Of a stretch of 64,000 nucleotides of DNA, positions 23,901 through 38,900 are shown one piece after another. Position numbers and translations under genes: made by a program. The notes under the pieces are model-generated. The model was not told where the DNA came from and ran no database searches. It was given only the letters and a program-made list of their open reading frames with translations. This stretch comes from Sabethes cyaneus (taxonomy: Eukaryota; Arthropoda; Insecta; Diptera; Culicidae), in assembly GCF_943734655.1 (NCBI RefSeq), contig NC_071353.1, forward strand, positions 141,831,907 to 141,895,906, read 5' to 3'. How positions within the stretch are numbered: position 1 is the stretch's first letter; each line of letters begins with the position of its first letter.

Positions 23901-26900
23901 GCTAGTTGTTACCCAATGCTGCTTCTGTTGCCACCTGAACATTTGTTATACGTTGCTATGTTGCTTGGAAACCTCGGGCAACAGTTTGGAAAAAGTTGCA
24001 TGCCACATGTTGCCAATCTAAACGCACCTTAACGGATAATTCACTATCACTCCTCCGACAGTCAACTCAGCAGTGACGTAAACAACCATGACATTCTGGG
24101 ATCTTAAAAAAGTACTTTCACTTTAAGTAGGACCAAAGGGCCTGTTATTACCAAGCCCATTGTAGAGTAGTTCTACGCTGCTCGCTGGAACTATTCCGCA
24201 AAAAAAAACTTCGTAATGGCAAGAAGTGACTTACGACATCCTGAGCGAACTGCGGAAAGGACTCCAATGCGAGGCATGCTGCTTCAAGGGACTAACCCAT
24301 TTCCCAAAGTCGAACGGAGCCTGCACGGAACCAGAGCACCCGGTGGCAATGCACGAATCAATGATATATCGCGGGCACAGAATTATAAATACCTGCAGTT
24401 TCTGCGTTGTCTCCGCTGAGACGCATCACGTTTCGAAGGCATACAGTAGGAAGGATTTAACGTTTGAGTTGAAAATTCGGGTTTTCGTATGTAGAGTGAT
24501 CTGGGTTAAGCGCCAAATGTTTCGCAGACCTGCAAAAGCACCCCTGGCCTTCCTGAACCGTGTGACAATATCAGTCTTGGTACCACAATCGGGCATTGTC
24601 TGGCTACCAAGATATTGAAACGCGTCCACCTGCTACCTGGTGGCTCGAAGAGGTCATCTAACTTACTCTGCGTATCGTTTTGGCGTTGTGCGAGCAAGAC
24701 AATGTCGTCGGCTAGGTTGAAATCATTCCAAGGTAATCCTCGATTTGGTCTGCTGTCAATTACTCCAACTAATATCTCATCCGTAAAAGTAGACAAACAG
24801 AAGCGATGACAACTGTGCCTCAATTTGATGGACTAGCTTATCTGGAACTCCTCTACACCTAAGTGCACCCCAGATATTCTCGTGGTTCAGTTGATCCAAT
24901 GCTTTTTCGAAGTCAACAAATACCAGCAGAAGAGAGTCCTGGAATTCGTTGATCTGCTCCAATATAATCCGAAGCGATGTGATGCAGACTACACATAATC
25001 GGCCGGCACGGAACCTAGCTTGCTGCCGCCGGAGAGTAGCGTCGATCTTCTCCTCTATCCGACAACTTTGAGAATAATGCAGAGCAAGGGTAAAACAGAG
25101 TTAGGTCTCCTTTTTTCAGGGGCTTTGACCAATATGCCCTGCATCCAGTCCACCGGAAAAGTTGCGATTCCGCATATATTGCTGAAAAGCTGATGCATCA
25201 TCTGGGCTGACAAAGATGGGTCAGCTTTGAGCATCTATTACGATTTGAGCGCTCTATTGGATTTCATACCCTTGATGACTGCTTCAATTTCATCCAGTGA
25301 TGGCACGTCAGAGTTGACGCGATTAATACGACGAACTGTTGGTGTCATACGGATATCACCATTGGCAGCGGCGGCTTCTCTTTGTTTGGCGAGGGAGTTA
25401 GTCCCGGCTCCAGGCTTGTCCCGCATACAAGCACGTTTAATAGCCCTCTGCAGTTCAGCGTAACTGTGTTGTTTGGGATCCTTATTATGATTATTGGATA
25501 CTTCGCGTAGAGCGAATACAAAAATACTTCATACGTAAGATCTGCGGCATGCTACCCTGGAGAAACACTAATGCTCTTCCGCCTTATGAGGAACTTTGTC
25601 TGCTAGTTGGGATTGTACCTCTTGAGCAGCGACGAAAGGATATCATCGTCAAGACTGCCCATAAGATTCATTTTGTTGGGTACACTTGACTGTCCTGCTG
25701 TTTTGTCGCAGCTTCAGTTACACTGTCCTCTTCGGCCTTAACGGAACCAACAGTTTCTACGCGTCAATTCGCATCGCACTAACTATGGACTTCATGAACC
25801 AGTTCGTCGCATGGTTTTGGAGTAAAATCGTCGCAGAAATAGCATGGACTTCTAGCTACTTTTTTGTGCGATTGTAAATTGTTTATTTGTCTAGTTAAGT
25901 TATTTTACTGATTTTGTACTATTTATTTCTTTTGTATATCGTTGTAAAAGATACTGGGATTTTGTGCCACCTCGAGTAAGATTATGTAGCTTACTCAAAG
26001 TGGCCTTTCCCAGTCCAGTCACATTTTATTAAGACATAAAGTCGGATGAATCAAATAACTAAATAATAATGATAATAATAATCGTTGACGGGCAACGGTC
26101 TTAGCCGATCTGGTTTGCGCTCGCCCAATGCCGGTTTTCGCTTTTCTCTCCGCTAGTCGATCTTTCTCCAAGTTTCCCAAATTTTCAAGCGTTGAAGGCG
26201 TTCTTGATGCCGGTCCATTGCTCTTCGATGGTTCCACCAGGTGGCAACTCCCAGGCTCGGAATTGAAGTTGTACGTCAAAGGTGGTTTTCACCTCAGGAT
26301 TTTCCAATCGACGGACGTCGAAACGCCTCCCAACTTCCTTCTCTCGTCGTTGGGCAAGTGCGACGCGCAAACGTATCTCAGCGGTAACAAGGTAATAGTC
26401 GGATACAATATAAGCGTTGCGTTTGTTGCGTACATCAAGAACCCTCCTTCACGGGTATGAAATGGGGAAGGCAAATGAGGAAGCATCCAACATTGCTCCA
26501 GACATCCCAAATCCCTATCTAGCGCCTCTATGTGGCCATATCTGGTAATGCTCTATTGACTAGCCAAGCTAGGTGATGGTGAGTGGTTCGCGGCTGCCGG
26601 ATCTCAAAACTGGGGGGTTTGAGCAGACGGCTAAGCCACACGGCCTTATTAGTTGGTATCAGCATCTTTGGCTCGGGCAGCACGTTCCTCATTCCTCCCT
26701 TGTTAGTAGGTAAGTCTAATATAAATCAATTTAATTATTTGCTTCGTTGTCGGTCATGAAGCACCTCCTACCATACTGTGAAAACTTTGGACGAAAGTAG
26801 TTTAAATATGTACTGCACAGCTGTTTAGCTGGCAGTAGAAACTCTTTCTCCTACAGATCGGTAGCATCTGTTGGTGCATAGCACTGAATTGCTATAAGGT

Positions 26901-29900
26901 TTCTAACCCATGTTCTGAATTTGGCAACAATTATTCTTTCGTTTATTGGTTCCCATTTCATCAGGGTCGCATGTACCCATGGGCTCAGTAGAAATACAAC
27001 TCCTCCTTCTCGAATAGCATTTTCACCTCGTATGCCAGAGTAGAGCAAGACTTACCCGGATGATGTCCAGTGTTCGCTAACTTCCATTGCAAGTAAAACC
27101 AGCTTACCCTACTGGGCAACGGTTAGTATATTCCATGCCCCGATTCATGTGCGTGTTTTCACGCTAAAGGTCGTAACTTTTTTTGTTTTCGGGTATAGTA
27201 GATTGTTAGCCACGGATATCTCTACGGACAAATTTATAACAAAATAAATTGACAGGGCCAGACCAAAAACCCCTAAAATTGGTACAACGCACGGAGGGAG
27301 ATATCGAAGTGAATGTCGTAAGGACTAAAACAAAAAGGACTATACAACATCGACAGTTGGCGGCACCTCTCTGATTTTTAATTCACCATAAAAGAACACT
27401 CGTCCCGGTCCGGCGACGTAATCAAAAGGTAATAAGAAAGCAGGGTCCAGCGTCAAACGGTTCTGTGTGAAATTCACATACACAACAAAAATGCGTCAAT
27501 GTACATCAAACACTTGCATTGTTTACTAGGGAACACAATATTTTGACAATTTATATTGCATTATCTTTTAAAGAGCAAACAGTATCGTAAGTCTGCCAAA
27601 TAATTAAATTTTACTTTTCCTCTAGAAATTTTAGATCCTTTGAATAAACTCTTTAATATGAGACAAATATGCTTTACCTTACATATAAAGTCGGTTTTAA
27701 AGGTTAGGCTGATTGGGTGTCCTTTGACCGCAGTATCTCGAACGAAGTAACTAATTAACTTTGTTGAATAATCAAATAGATAAGTCTTCTGATATTTTAC
27801 GCCCCTTAATTTCCCCTTTCTAAAGCCTGGAGACGCTACTACATATTTAGTAGCTGTCTATAAACCACGATCTTATTATTGTTTGTTGTAGACACTCCGA
27901 GTCGTGCATACATTTCATTATAATTTGAAAGGTGCGTTGTTTTTGGTCGTCCCCCAAATTCTAATAGCCCACGTGGTTCATGGTCAGCCCCATACGTACT
28001 AGTTTATATTGTTCTACATGTGTATTGTTCATAGATACGCTACTGTTTATTTATTAGGTATTTAGTTTAACTTTATGGTTTTGGCACAATGTCACCCCCT
28101 AGAAGGGGTGAGATTGTGCCAAAGTTTATGTAATTTTAATATTATCAATGTTCATTGTAACTAAACCATCTTTCTGGCAGTTGTTAACTAAACATTGAAA
28201 TATATATTGACAAACTTTGAATCAACGTAATCGCTAAATTGTGTGTATAACTAGCTAAAGAACAAAAACCTATGCTTTTTTGGCCCAATGTCACCCCGGC
28301 AGACGGTAATAAAATATCTATCTCAGAAATATGCCAACGAATCATGGCCCAACATTGCTCTAGTTATCCAAAGCCGCAATCTAGCGCCTCCACGTGGCCA
28401 TACCGGGGAATACTTCATTTTTTTGTAATTGAGTAGCCAAGTTTGCCACCAAGAAATACATGGTTTGGCAAGCGATCTGCTCATGTGGCAAACAGAGTGC
28501 GCCGTTCGTGACTACCGAGACTGTAGACGGGCAGATCTACTTCAAGGAATGTCTTCAGAAGCCTCTGTTTGATTTCTTTTTTTTTTTTTGTATGCCAGAA
28601 GGGCATTGGGTTAAAAGGCCACTGCGACAGTCTTAATGATCGTCTTTTGTGGCAGGCCCCGATTGCTGTACACAGTTTAGGGATCGCTCATACCCATTGA
28701 TGGAGTTGAGCGGAATAGTTGTAATCCTGTGCCCCAATTCGGTACTACATGGTTTATAAAACCAATGACCGTTTTGGGATTTAGACTCCATACCTGATAT
28801 GGAGTAAGAAGGAAACTTCCTAAGAAGTTGTGCCTTGATAATGCAAGAGCTCCGCAATAGCAGAGCAGATGCGCTGAACTTTCAGGTTCAGAGTTACAAA
28901 AGCGGCAGGTGTCAGATGATACCTTGCCGATATTCTTTAAATGATAAAGAGCGGGGCTGTGTCCTGTTAGGAGTCCCGTGATCGTGCGTAGTTCACTACG
29001 AGTTAAATGGAGTAGTTTTTTAGCTACTGCAGGGTTTGGGTAGATAAACTGTTTAGCTTGTCTACAACCCTGTGTTTGATTCCAACGGGATGCTATTTCT
29101 AGCTTTTCCCATGTCATCAGTTCGCCTTTCACGGCGGATGTGGAGGTGCCCAGAAACGGTTCAGGACCAATAAATTGCTGAGCTGATCCTTGTCTTGCTA
29201 GGTTGTCAGCAAATTCATTGCCCTCGATTCCGCAGTGACCGGGCACCCAAAGTAATAAAACTTTGTTTTGGCGGGAGAGTTCCCTCAATGCTGTGCTGCA
29301 CTCCCAAACTAATTTGGACACGCATTTGGCGGACTTGAGAGCCAGTAGTGCTGCTTGGCTGTCCGTGAAGATTTTCGCATGCCTGTACTTTCGTTTCAAG
29401 CATATTGTCGCACAGATGTATATGGCATATACTTCTGCTTGAAAAACGGTGGGCCACTTTCCTAATGAGATGGTTTCCCTGATGCCGGGTCCGTAGACTC
29501 CGGAGCCTGTGCAGGCCCCCATTTTTGAACCATCTGTAAAAAAACAGATAGTTCCAGATGGAAGATCTGGCCCTCCATTATTCCACATTGAGCGATCTGT
29601 TCAATCACCTCATATGGAACGTCCATATTGGGCCTGGCTTCCATGCAGTCAGAGACTGAAGTTACTAAGGGTGTCAGATTGAATTCCCGAAGTATGCGAA
29701 GATGACCGATTTGGTCACCTTCGAGTATGGTTTTACTCCTTTGCAACCGTAGTGCGCCGAGCTCTGCTTCCTTCTTCACATGAAGATGCAAAGGCAGTAA
29801 GCATAGCATTGCCTCCATGGCTGCAGTAGGTGTTGTACGCATGGCACTGGTAACTGTAAGACAGGCCAGGCGCTGAACTTTGTTTAGTTTGGCTTGGGCT

Positions 29901-32900
29901 GTCACCTCATTCACCTTTGGCCACCATACGACTGCAGCATAGGTTATTCTAGGCCGTGCAATCGTAGTATATGACCAGAAGGCTAATTGAGGTTTCAATC
30001 CCCAGGTTTTGCCAAACAGTGACCTGCATGCCCAGATAGCCGAAGTTGCTTTCTTAACAGCATAATCTAGGTGGGCAGCCCAGTTCAGTTTTTTATCGAG
30101 AATTATTCCGAGGTGTTTGACTTCATTACTGAAGCCCAGTCTGACACCATTCAGTATAGGCGGAGTAATGGTATGTTTCCTTCGCCTAGTGAATGGTATA
30201 ACGACTGTTTTGGTGGGATTTACATTAAGTCCCTCTTGTGAGCACCATAACATGGTGGTGTTTAGAGCTCCTTGCAAGCGACTTGACAGTACTGCGTCAA
30301 ACTTTCCTCTGACGATAAGTACAACGTCGTCGGCGTAAGCAATGGTCTCATAACCAAGCTGTGACAGCTTGTGAAGGAGTGCGTCGGCCACCAGTGACCA
30401 GAGCAGGGGGGAGAGAACTCCTCCCTGTGGACATCCTTTGATCACCGAAATCGTGACCGACGTATCTCCCAATGATGCTGTAATTTGTCTGCTCGAGTTT
30501 GATTTCTTAGTTCAAATGATGTCCTGGAGTGGTACGAGGCCAACGGGGTTACCTTCGTACACGGACCCCCCAACGCACCGGAACTAAGAATGAAATGACA
30601 AATACTGGCCTATTATGAAGCAGGCACTACGGAAGCATCCTGAGGAGGTCAAATCTGAGGGAGACATGAAGAAAAAGTAGGTTTTTCCGTACAGAAGAAA
30701 CTGCAGCGAGATGTTGCACAAAACTTTTTGAGTAGAGTTAAGCGTAAGCTGCGAGCATACGGTTATGGTATTGAAGTTTAATCAAAAAATATGCCAAAAG
30801 CTTAATATTGGGTTACATTATATTGTCTAAAAGTTTGAGCCTAAAAGGATCGGACAATTAGGTAATTTTCCACAACGTTTCTTCCGTGATGCAATTTCAT
30901 GTAGGACACCCTGTAGGCAACCATTTAAACACACGACTTTATTTCAAATGTTATATTATTAAAAGTAATATTTTTGATAGTGTAATCCACTGTCGGAGAG
31001 CGAAATAAGGCGCTATATCCTTGGCCAACTGCAGCCTAGCTTGTAATCTAAATACCGTTAGTTCATCCCCGAGGATTCGGAGTATCATTTAATCTTTATT
31101 AGGAATGGGAATGGGAAGCGTTTGGTACGAGAGGTCTACGCTTTCTTCCTTTGTCTTGATTTCAAGGGGTTGAAGGGAATTTGGTATTATTTCTGGTTCC
31201 TTTAGATTCCTTGGAATTCTTTCTGCTGTACATGCTGCGCAGTTGACCTGGTCGTTGACAAGAAAAGTGATTGATTCAAGTGATCGTCACTTTCACTCCT
31301 ACACAAGTACACCTTGAGGTCACCAAATCGGACAGAACCACAGATCGAACATGTTTTGATCAACTGCCAACACTTCATAGACGTCTGATCCTATTGAAAC
31401 GCTAACGCGCGGCTGCAATAGCCTACTGTCACTGAAACTGAACGGATCCCGCAAAGGCTTTAGGCCGTGAGCCGAAATGTGTCGGGCTAAACTGCACTTC
31501 GATGAATACCTAAACGACGCCCAGGCAGAGATCCCTGGGGAAAGCGATTTCGACAATGCCACAAAACAGGAAAGAGGTGCCAACCTCAACGATAGGCGAA
31601 GTTAAGGAGGCCATCATGCAGCTAAAGAATGATAAATCTACCGGCCATCGGAGCTGAGCTTATTAGAATTGGACCAGAAAAGTTCACCATTTATCTGCAC
31701 CGGATAATTGATAGAATTTGGGATGCAGAACAGTTACCGGAGAGTGGAAAGAAGGGCGTCAAGTTGGACTGTAAGAACAATCGTGGGATTACCGGTTTCA
31801 ATGCAGCCTACAAAGTACTGTCCAATTCATTTTCCGTCATTTATCACCAACTGCGAACAGATTTGCGGGAACTTTTCAAACCGGCTTCGTTGAAGGACGA
31901 TCAACAGCGGATCAAATATTTACACTGCGGCAGAACCTCCAAACTCACAGATTTCATCAGTCACAGATCACCTTCCATCCCTGAAGGTTAATATTTAAAA
32001 ATGAATTGTTTTCATTTTAAATTCATAGATTTGTGACAGAATGATTAAAATATCTTTCGAACTGGACGACAAATGATCGAGTTATTAACTCTTAATACCT
32101 ATCTTGGTCGAATCTTGGTCAATAGACTAGTAAATCTTCTTTAGCATGGGTATTCTTAATTTTTTCCTTTCAAGCTCAGCTCTGTATAATATTTAAAATC
32201 TGGCAATTCAACAGTTTTTCCATTGTATTATTCACCAAGGTATAGCTGAAAGACTAATTTGTAAATCAAGATCATTACTATCGATGCAACTGTAGCAACC
32301 ACTTTACCACTGTAGCGAACAACCACTTTAAGTTGCACTAAGGTGCACAATATGCATTCCAAATCATATAATTTAAGTTACGGACTTCGCCAGGCCGAGC
32401 CTCATATAAATACGGTATCCAACGTTTGATTTCTATCGCTAATCGCCGTCTGTACGAAGGACAGAGTGCCAAAATCGTTGCTTTTGTGCGTTACTCCTGT
32501 TGTGCAGGCAACAATTTTGTAAACTACCAGCTATTTACCCAAGGCCGAGTACATCGACGACATGCCACGGTGTGCACGGTTCTTATCCTGTTTAATCAAT
32601 CTTTGCCACTCAACAAGCTAAACTTAATCCATCCAGAAGTGAACGGAAAAAGAATTAGCATTGCGGCGCCACTCGCCAATTAGCACTTACCGTTTGGTTG
32701 CTTTGTCGAGTAGTCTGACCATCACCAAATCACTTAAAAGAGCTTTCAAATCACTTCAACAGTTGCAAACTCGGTTAAGACAACTCACGTCACTCTGTCA
32801 GATCGATTGCTCAACAATTTATGATTACATGCATTAGCAGTGAATCATACTCGTTCGTCGATCACACACAATAAACTGGTAGTTAGTTCACTAAAGTATT

Positions 32901-35900
32901 TCCCTGCAGCTTGCCGCTTGTTTGCCCTGGCTTGTTCATCTGTTATGCACGCACGTACCAATCAAAAGCGCGGATTATACCTATCAACTTCGAGTCAGGT
33001 GTGTTGTTGCATTTTCTATTTTTCCTAAATACCGCGCGCAATGATTAATCGCCGAACGCCGTATGTTTCCAAGCGAAAAACACTTCTGTTCACTTGCGTT
33101 ACCACAATGGCAATAATCGAAACCGAGCTCAGCTCGCTGCCGAGCCCGCCACCAAGCGCGCCTTGTAGCTTTGCCTGGCGCTATATGTTCCTCAAAGGAA
33201 AACTCAAATAATACATGAATCAATTTTTCCGAGTTCATTTACACACACGCTTCGCGCTCACATCACCATGGATGGACGGACGGACGGACGGACGGACGGA
33301 CAGGTATGTACCTACTACATACAGCAGCAAAAGGTGCACTCGCGTAAGCTGCATAATCGGCAATTTCCATCTCTGTGTGAATGATTTCGCACTGAGAGAC
33401 ATCCGTTATTTTTTATGGATGGATCTTAGACGGAGATCATCAAAAAGACAGTGATAGCCGCTGCTGCGTGGCCAGTCCCAGCGCTATTTGGGCCATTGTT
33501 AATGAGATCTTGCTTGAGAGGAGTTGGAATTGTGTGCGCAACCGTGGCTGCTGGTTTTTTTTTCGGGGGGAAACGAAATAGTGTCACCTTAAGCCGCTTT
33601 CTTTTCGTTAGTTTTCCTCCGATTGCCGGTGGCTGTGAATGGGAAAATCAACTTTCACAAGATTCTTTACTTACACACGTTGCGAGCTGAGCAGATCGTG
33701 GAATGACGAGTTGGAATTCTGATGCTGCAGCGCAATCTTTCGCCCGTAAAGCTGACCGATGGGTGGTGGTGGTGGCGTTTGCTGGTGACTTTGGTTCGGG
33801 TGATGGTTGATTCGGGGCGGCAAACTGGCAAACTCACTACCGTCGTTGACGGTTGACAGAATATTAGCACCGAAGCGATGGTACTGATGGGGCAGAAGCT
33901 GCTGCGGGATGATGTTCGGCACAGGTGACTGTTGCTGTTGCTGCTGCTGCTGCTGAATGGGCGAGAAAAGACCCGATGTGGAGGAGGACATGTGCAGCGG
34001 GTCGGCGTAGCTCTGTGGATGATTCGAAAAAAAAAAAATATTATAATGCGACCGATTTTCGATCAGCGCGGACAAAACAAACGAATACGAACGAGTGGGT
34101 AAGCAGCTTTCGGGTGGGTGGATTTCTTATTGACACTCTGACTGACTGAGGTCAGCCGAATTTATGGCACAAAAAAATTGCGACTCGCGATAACGTTGCT
34201 TCAAACTACGTTTTTTGAATTAAATGAGTCCGTGATGAGAATGTCGTGGCTATTTCTTTTTTTTTGAATAAGGATTTTGATCCAAAAGTCACAAAAATTG
34301 AGTGCCTCACTGAAAGAGGTCAGACACCCGTAAAGTCGAAAACCAAAAGTTTTATATAATTTAAAGAACAAGCAACTCTCGAAGTATGTAGTTCAATTGT
34401 ACCATCAACACCAAACAAACCATCAAACAAATTACAAGTACATCGAACACGCGTAACACGCATAGTGAATGCTAATACTTGTCTTGAGTGTGACTAGAAA
34501 ACCAAAATACATGACTAACCACCAACCAACTAACCAGGGGCATTACCCCACTTACTATCGGACACAAATCACTTGGGATTGATTTGGACTTACCAAATTG
34601 GGTGGCAGCGAGAGCGGCTCCGCAAAGCTTCCTCCCTTTAGCAGCGTTGGACTGTCCAGCTGATCGGATGATGGATCCTGACCACCGGAACCGCCGCTGC
34701 TCTCCAAACCGCGTATGGCATTGGCCAACCAGACATCCAAATGTTTCGATGGATTGAACATCGGCTGCTGCTGTTGCTGCTGCTGCTGGTCCAGCAGGTT
34801 GTGGGAGTGCTTCTTCGGTGACTTCCTTTGGCGATTTAGGTTATTCTCTGCTGAGTTTAACACCGATTGTTGTCCCGTGAATTCCGTGGAGAATGAAAAA
34901 AAAATGGAATGGAAAAAAATAAACATCATTAATTATTCAACAGGCTCTGGCTGTCTGTCCGTCCGCTGGCGGTTCTCTTTGTCGTACAGAAACAACTTTA
35001 AGCGAGGGACTATATTGTACTGTCATGTATTAGTGTATCTTTATCGGAACACCACTAAGACGTCAATATGTACGATTTCCCCTCGTAAGCTTTTTTTTAC
35101 GTACAAGGACAATCGACGCGCTGCGGATTTTTATTTGCACAGAAGATAGGTTGATTCACGCAAATGTAATAAATATATCTCTTTTGGACGTGCTGCTCGC
35201 TCTGATTCTCCGCCAGCACCAGCACCAGCACTCTGGCCGGGGCCTGCTTGGAATGCATCGGCTGAACTCGACCGACAGCCCGACGTATCAAAGAGTTAAA
35301 CAGGCGGCGCGCCGCTTGCCAGTCGACGGGCCGTGCGCGCAAAACAAACGGGCTTAGATTTAACATTTATAACCGAAATGTTATTATTTGCATTTTGGTA
35401 TCTATTTCGTCACGTTCATTAAATCAAAACTCGTGTTGTTTCAGTGCGTGGTTTACTAGTCGAACCGGGCCGGTCTCAAGCGAAAAAAGATAGGCGGCAT
35501 AGCGTATACCCATAGTGGAACTTGAGATAAGGTTGCTGGTCTTGTATTACGCTTCGAACGCAGAAGGAGCTCATTTTAGATATGCAATGATATGCGTTTA
35601 TCAACTGGGATAAAATGTACCTGTTCATATTAATTTTATCTTTACACATGAACAAAGGTTATTATACTTTCGAATTGTGATAGACGGCACAGTGTGTGTT
35701 AATTAAGCAGACTTTTTTTTAATTCCGCATCAACTGATGTTAATTAAAATAAAAGTAGAACACAAAAATATTCGGATACACTCAAGTACTTTTTTTACGC
35801 GGTTTAGTTTTTTGAGTATTAAGAACGGGGTAACTTAGAGACCATTCATTTATTTCTCAATACATTTGGGAGTAGCTCGACATTCATCACGTAGATTGTA

Positions 35901-38900
35901 AATAGTTCCTTAGCTGCACCGTTTTCGAGTAATCGAAAAAAACAAACCGTGTAAAAAAGACTTGAGTGTACGGCACTCCTTTTGATAAATTCCATGGTTC
36001 ATAGTTCTAGTGGTTACAAAAGCGTCCGCAGGAAGTTTTTCGGAAAGTTTTACAACTTTATGCAGTCCTCCAGTGAAACAGTATCGATTGAGGTATAAAA
36101 TTCTTGTCCAGGATTTTTTTTCGAAACCCGTAAGACAGTTTTACATAACTTCTCGTTGTCTCGTTGGCTGGTAAACGGCTGGGTAATGCGTACCATCGGT
36201 GCCTTGCGCACTGAGCCCACAGTAGTCCACAACCTCTTATCCAGCAACTCTTACCCCTACCTACCTCCTCATGGTTCCAGCCGGGATACGAGCATCCCGG
36301 TGGAAACCAAGGTCGTATGCTTACAGGGGAGGAGGGCTCCTACGAGCTACGTTGACCTTCCGGCGATACTGTGGGGTTGGTTGCGGGCTTTGCAAGCCTG
36401 AACCACTAAAAAAATCAAAGCAATGGACTCCGTAAGTAATAATAACTCTAATCGGAACAGTCGGCAAAGACCCAGACGACGAAAACGGACTAACGATTGG
36501 AAATTAGGAACATGGAACTGTCGGTCTTTAAATTTCCTCCGAAGTACTACTTTCTGAAGAAGTGAAGAACCGCAAGTTCGACATCGTAGCGCTGCAGGAG
36601 GTATGCTGGAAAGGAACGATGGTACGTACGTATAGAGATGATCATGCAATCTACATACACACGAGCTGGGCACAGCTTTTATAGTGATGGGCGAGATGCA
36701 AAACCGGGTGATCGGGTGGTGGCCGATCAACCCCCAAATGTGCAAATTAAAAATCTTCCGATTTTTTAATATTAGCATAATTAACGTGCACAGCCCTCAC
36801 CTCGGAAGTACCGATGATGACAAAAACGACTTTTACGCGTAGTTGGAACGTGAATACGACTGCTGCCCAAGACATGATGTCAAAATTATCATCGGGGACT
36901 GTAATGCTCAGGTTGGTCAGGAGGAGGAATACAAACCGGTAATTGGATGGTTCAGCGCACACCCGCAAACGAACGAAAACGGCCTAAGATGACTTCGCCG
37001 CCTCCAAGAACATGACCATACGTAGTACCTTCTTTCAGCATAACCTGTACCATCGGTACACCTGGAGATCACCCAACCAGACGGAATCACAACCGGATCA
37101 CTACCTAGTGATGGTAAGGATACGTCAAAAACTATCTGTTGTGAACAACATACGATGCTGGCGCCCGCCACGGTATAATCTAGCGCAACTGAAGCAACCG
37201 GAGGTCGCCGAAAACTACGCGTTATCTCTCGAAACCGCGCTACCGGAAGAGGGTGAGCTGGATGAAGCCCCTCTTGAGGACTGTCTTGAGACTTTCTTGA
37301 GGTATCTTGACTGACGACCGTGCGGTGATGGAAAGGTGGAAGCAGCACTACGATGCACATCTAAATGGCGTGCAGGCGGAAGACCATGATAGCGGAGGAA
37401 ATGACCACATTGATGTAACAAGCAACGAAGATGTGCCACCCCCATCGATAAGGGAAGTTAAAGAAGCCATCCAGCGGCTGAAGAACAACAAAGCAGCGAG
37501 AACTTATTAAAATGGGCCCGGACAAGTTGATCGGCTGTCTGCATCAACTGATTGTCAAGATTTGGGATACAAAACGACTACCGGAGGAGTGGAAAGTCGG
37601 GGTTATCTACCCTATCTACAAGAAAGGCGATAAGCTGGATTGTGAGAACTATCGAGCAATCACTATCCTGAATGCCAATCGCCAATAGCCAATAGATTTG
37701 TGGGAAGTTCCCAGGCCGGCTTCATGGAGGGTCGGTCTACAACGGACCAAATCTTCACCCTGTGGCAGATCCTCCAGAAGTGCCGCGAATTCCGAGTCCC
37801 CACGCACCACCTGTTCATCGATTTCAAAGCCGCATATGATAGCGTAAACCGACAAGAGCTATGGAAAATTTTAGACGAAAACGGCTTTCCGGGTAAGCTT
37901 ACTAAACTTATGATGGCTACGATGGATGGGATCCAGTGCTGTGTGAGAATCTCGGGTGAATTGTCGGACCCATTCGACTCTCGCAGGGGACTTCGACAAG
38001 GAGATGTTTTTTCCTGCCTGCTATTCAACATTGCGCTTGAAGATGTTATAAGACGAGCGGCGATCGAAATGCGGGGCACGTTTTTCAATAAATCCAGTTA
38101 ATTTATTTGCTTTGCTGACGATGTGGATGCTGTCTGCAGAACATTTGAGGCAGTGGAAGATCAGTACACCAGACTAAAACGCGAAGCAGAGAAGATTGGA
38201 TTGAAGATAAATACGTCTAAAACGAAGTATATGGTGGAGGGCGGGACCGAGCACGACAGGGCCCGCTTAGGCAGTGCCGTGGTAATCGACGGGGATGAGT
38301 TCGAGGTAGTCGACGGTATACCTTGGCTCACTGGCAACAGAGGACAACAATACCAGTCGTGAGATTAAAAGGTCTATTATCAGCGGAAGTCGGGCCTACT
38401 ACGGACTCCACAAACATTTGCGGTTGAACAATCTGAGCCCCCGCACAAAGTTCATACTGTACAAAACGCTAATTAGACCGGTTGTTCTCTACGGGCACGA
38501 AAGGTGGACACTGCTAGAAGACGACCTGCGAGAACTCGGAGTTTTCGAACGGCGGGTGCTAAGAACCATCTTTAGCGGAGTGCAAGAGAACGGTGTATGG
38601 AGGCGAAGAATGAACCACGAGCTCGCGCGTCTCTACGGCGAACCAAGTATTCAGAAAGTGGTTAAAGCTGGACGGATACGTTGGGCAGGACATGTTGCTA
38701 GAATGCCGGACAACTATCCTGGAGACCAGCTATGGACCGAAATAGATGGAGAAATTATACTGCGCAGGCCTTGTCGTAAGACGTTAGGCCAATTAAGCCA
38801 ACTTCTCATTGTAGAGTTAAGTCTTCCACACAATTGTGAAGAACGTGCTGCTCGAGCCACAAATGCTGATAGGTGAAGGGTGAAAACATGTCAATCGGTA

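Larger units (their letters stand above)
24364..27130 (-). pseudogene. RTE-related LINE copy G, broken by a Jockey insertion
   Basis: On the minus strand: N-terminal endonuclease at 27050-26850 (FLLSPWVHATLMKW, IAIQCYAPTDATDL), later endonuclease at 26450-26180 (RRLENPEVKTTF, EEQWTGIKNAFNA), linker at 25460-25340 (YAELQRAIKRACMRDKP), RT at 25340-24680 (TPTVRRINRVNSDVPSL, VFVDFEKALDQL, LADDIVLLAQRQ) and the start of the C terminus at 24629-24430 (DAFQYLGSQT, ARGAFAGLRNIW). It is the same family as 48919-50510. The catalytic ADD is kept, but frameshifts, an internal deletion and two foreign segments (25493-26090 and about 26471-26830) inactivate it. Confidence 0.8.

Noticed and set aside
33215..33454. 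Open frame across the GGAC microsatellite
   Set aside because: Driven by the microsatellite (DGRTDGRTD) with no other support.
35097..35366. GC-richer open frames as a possible exon of the coiled-coil gene
   Set aside because: No acceptor and donor pair gives a phase compatible with exons 2 and 3.
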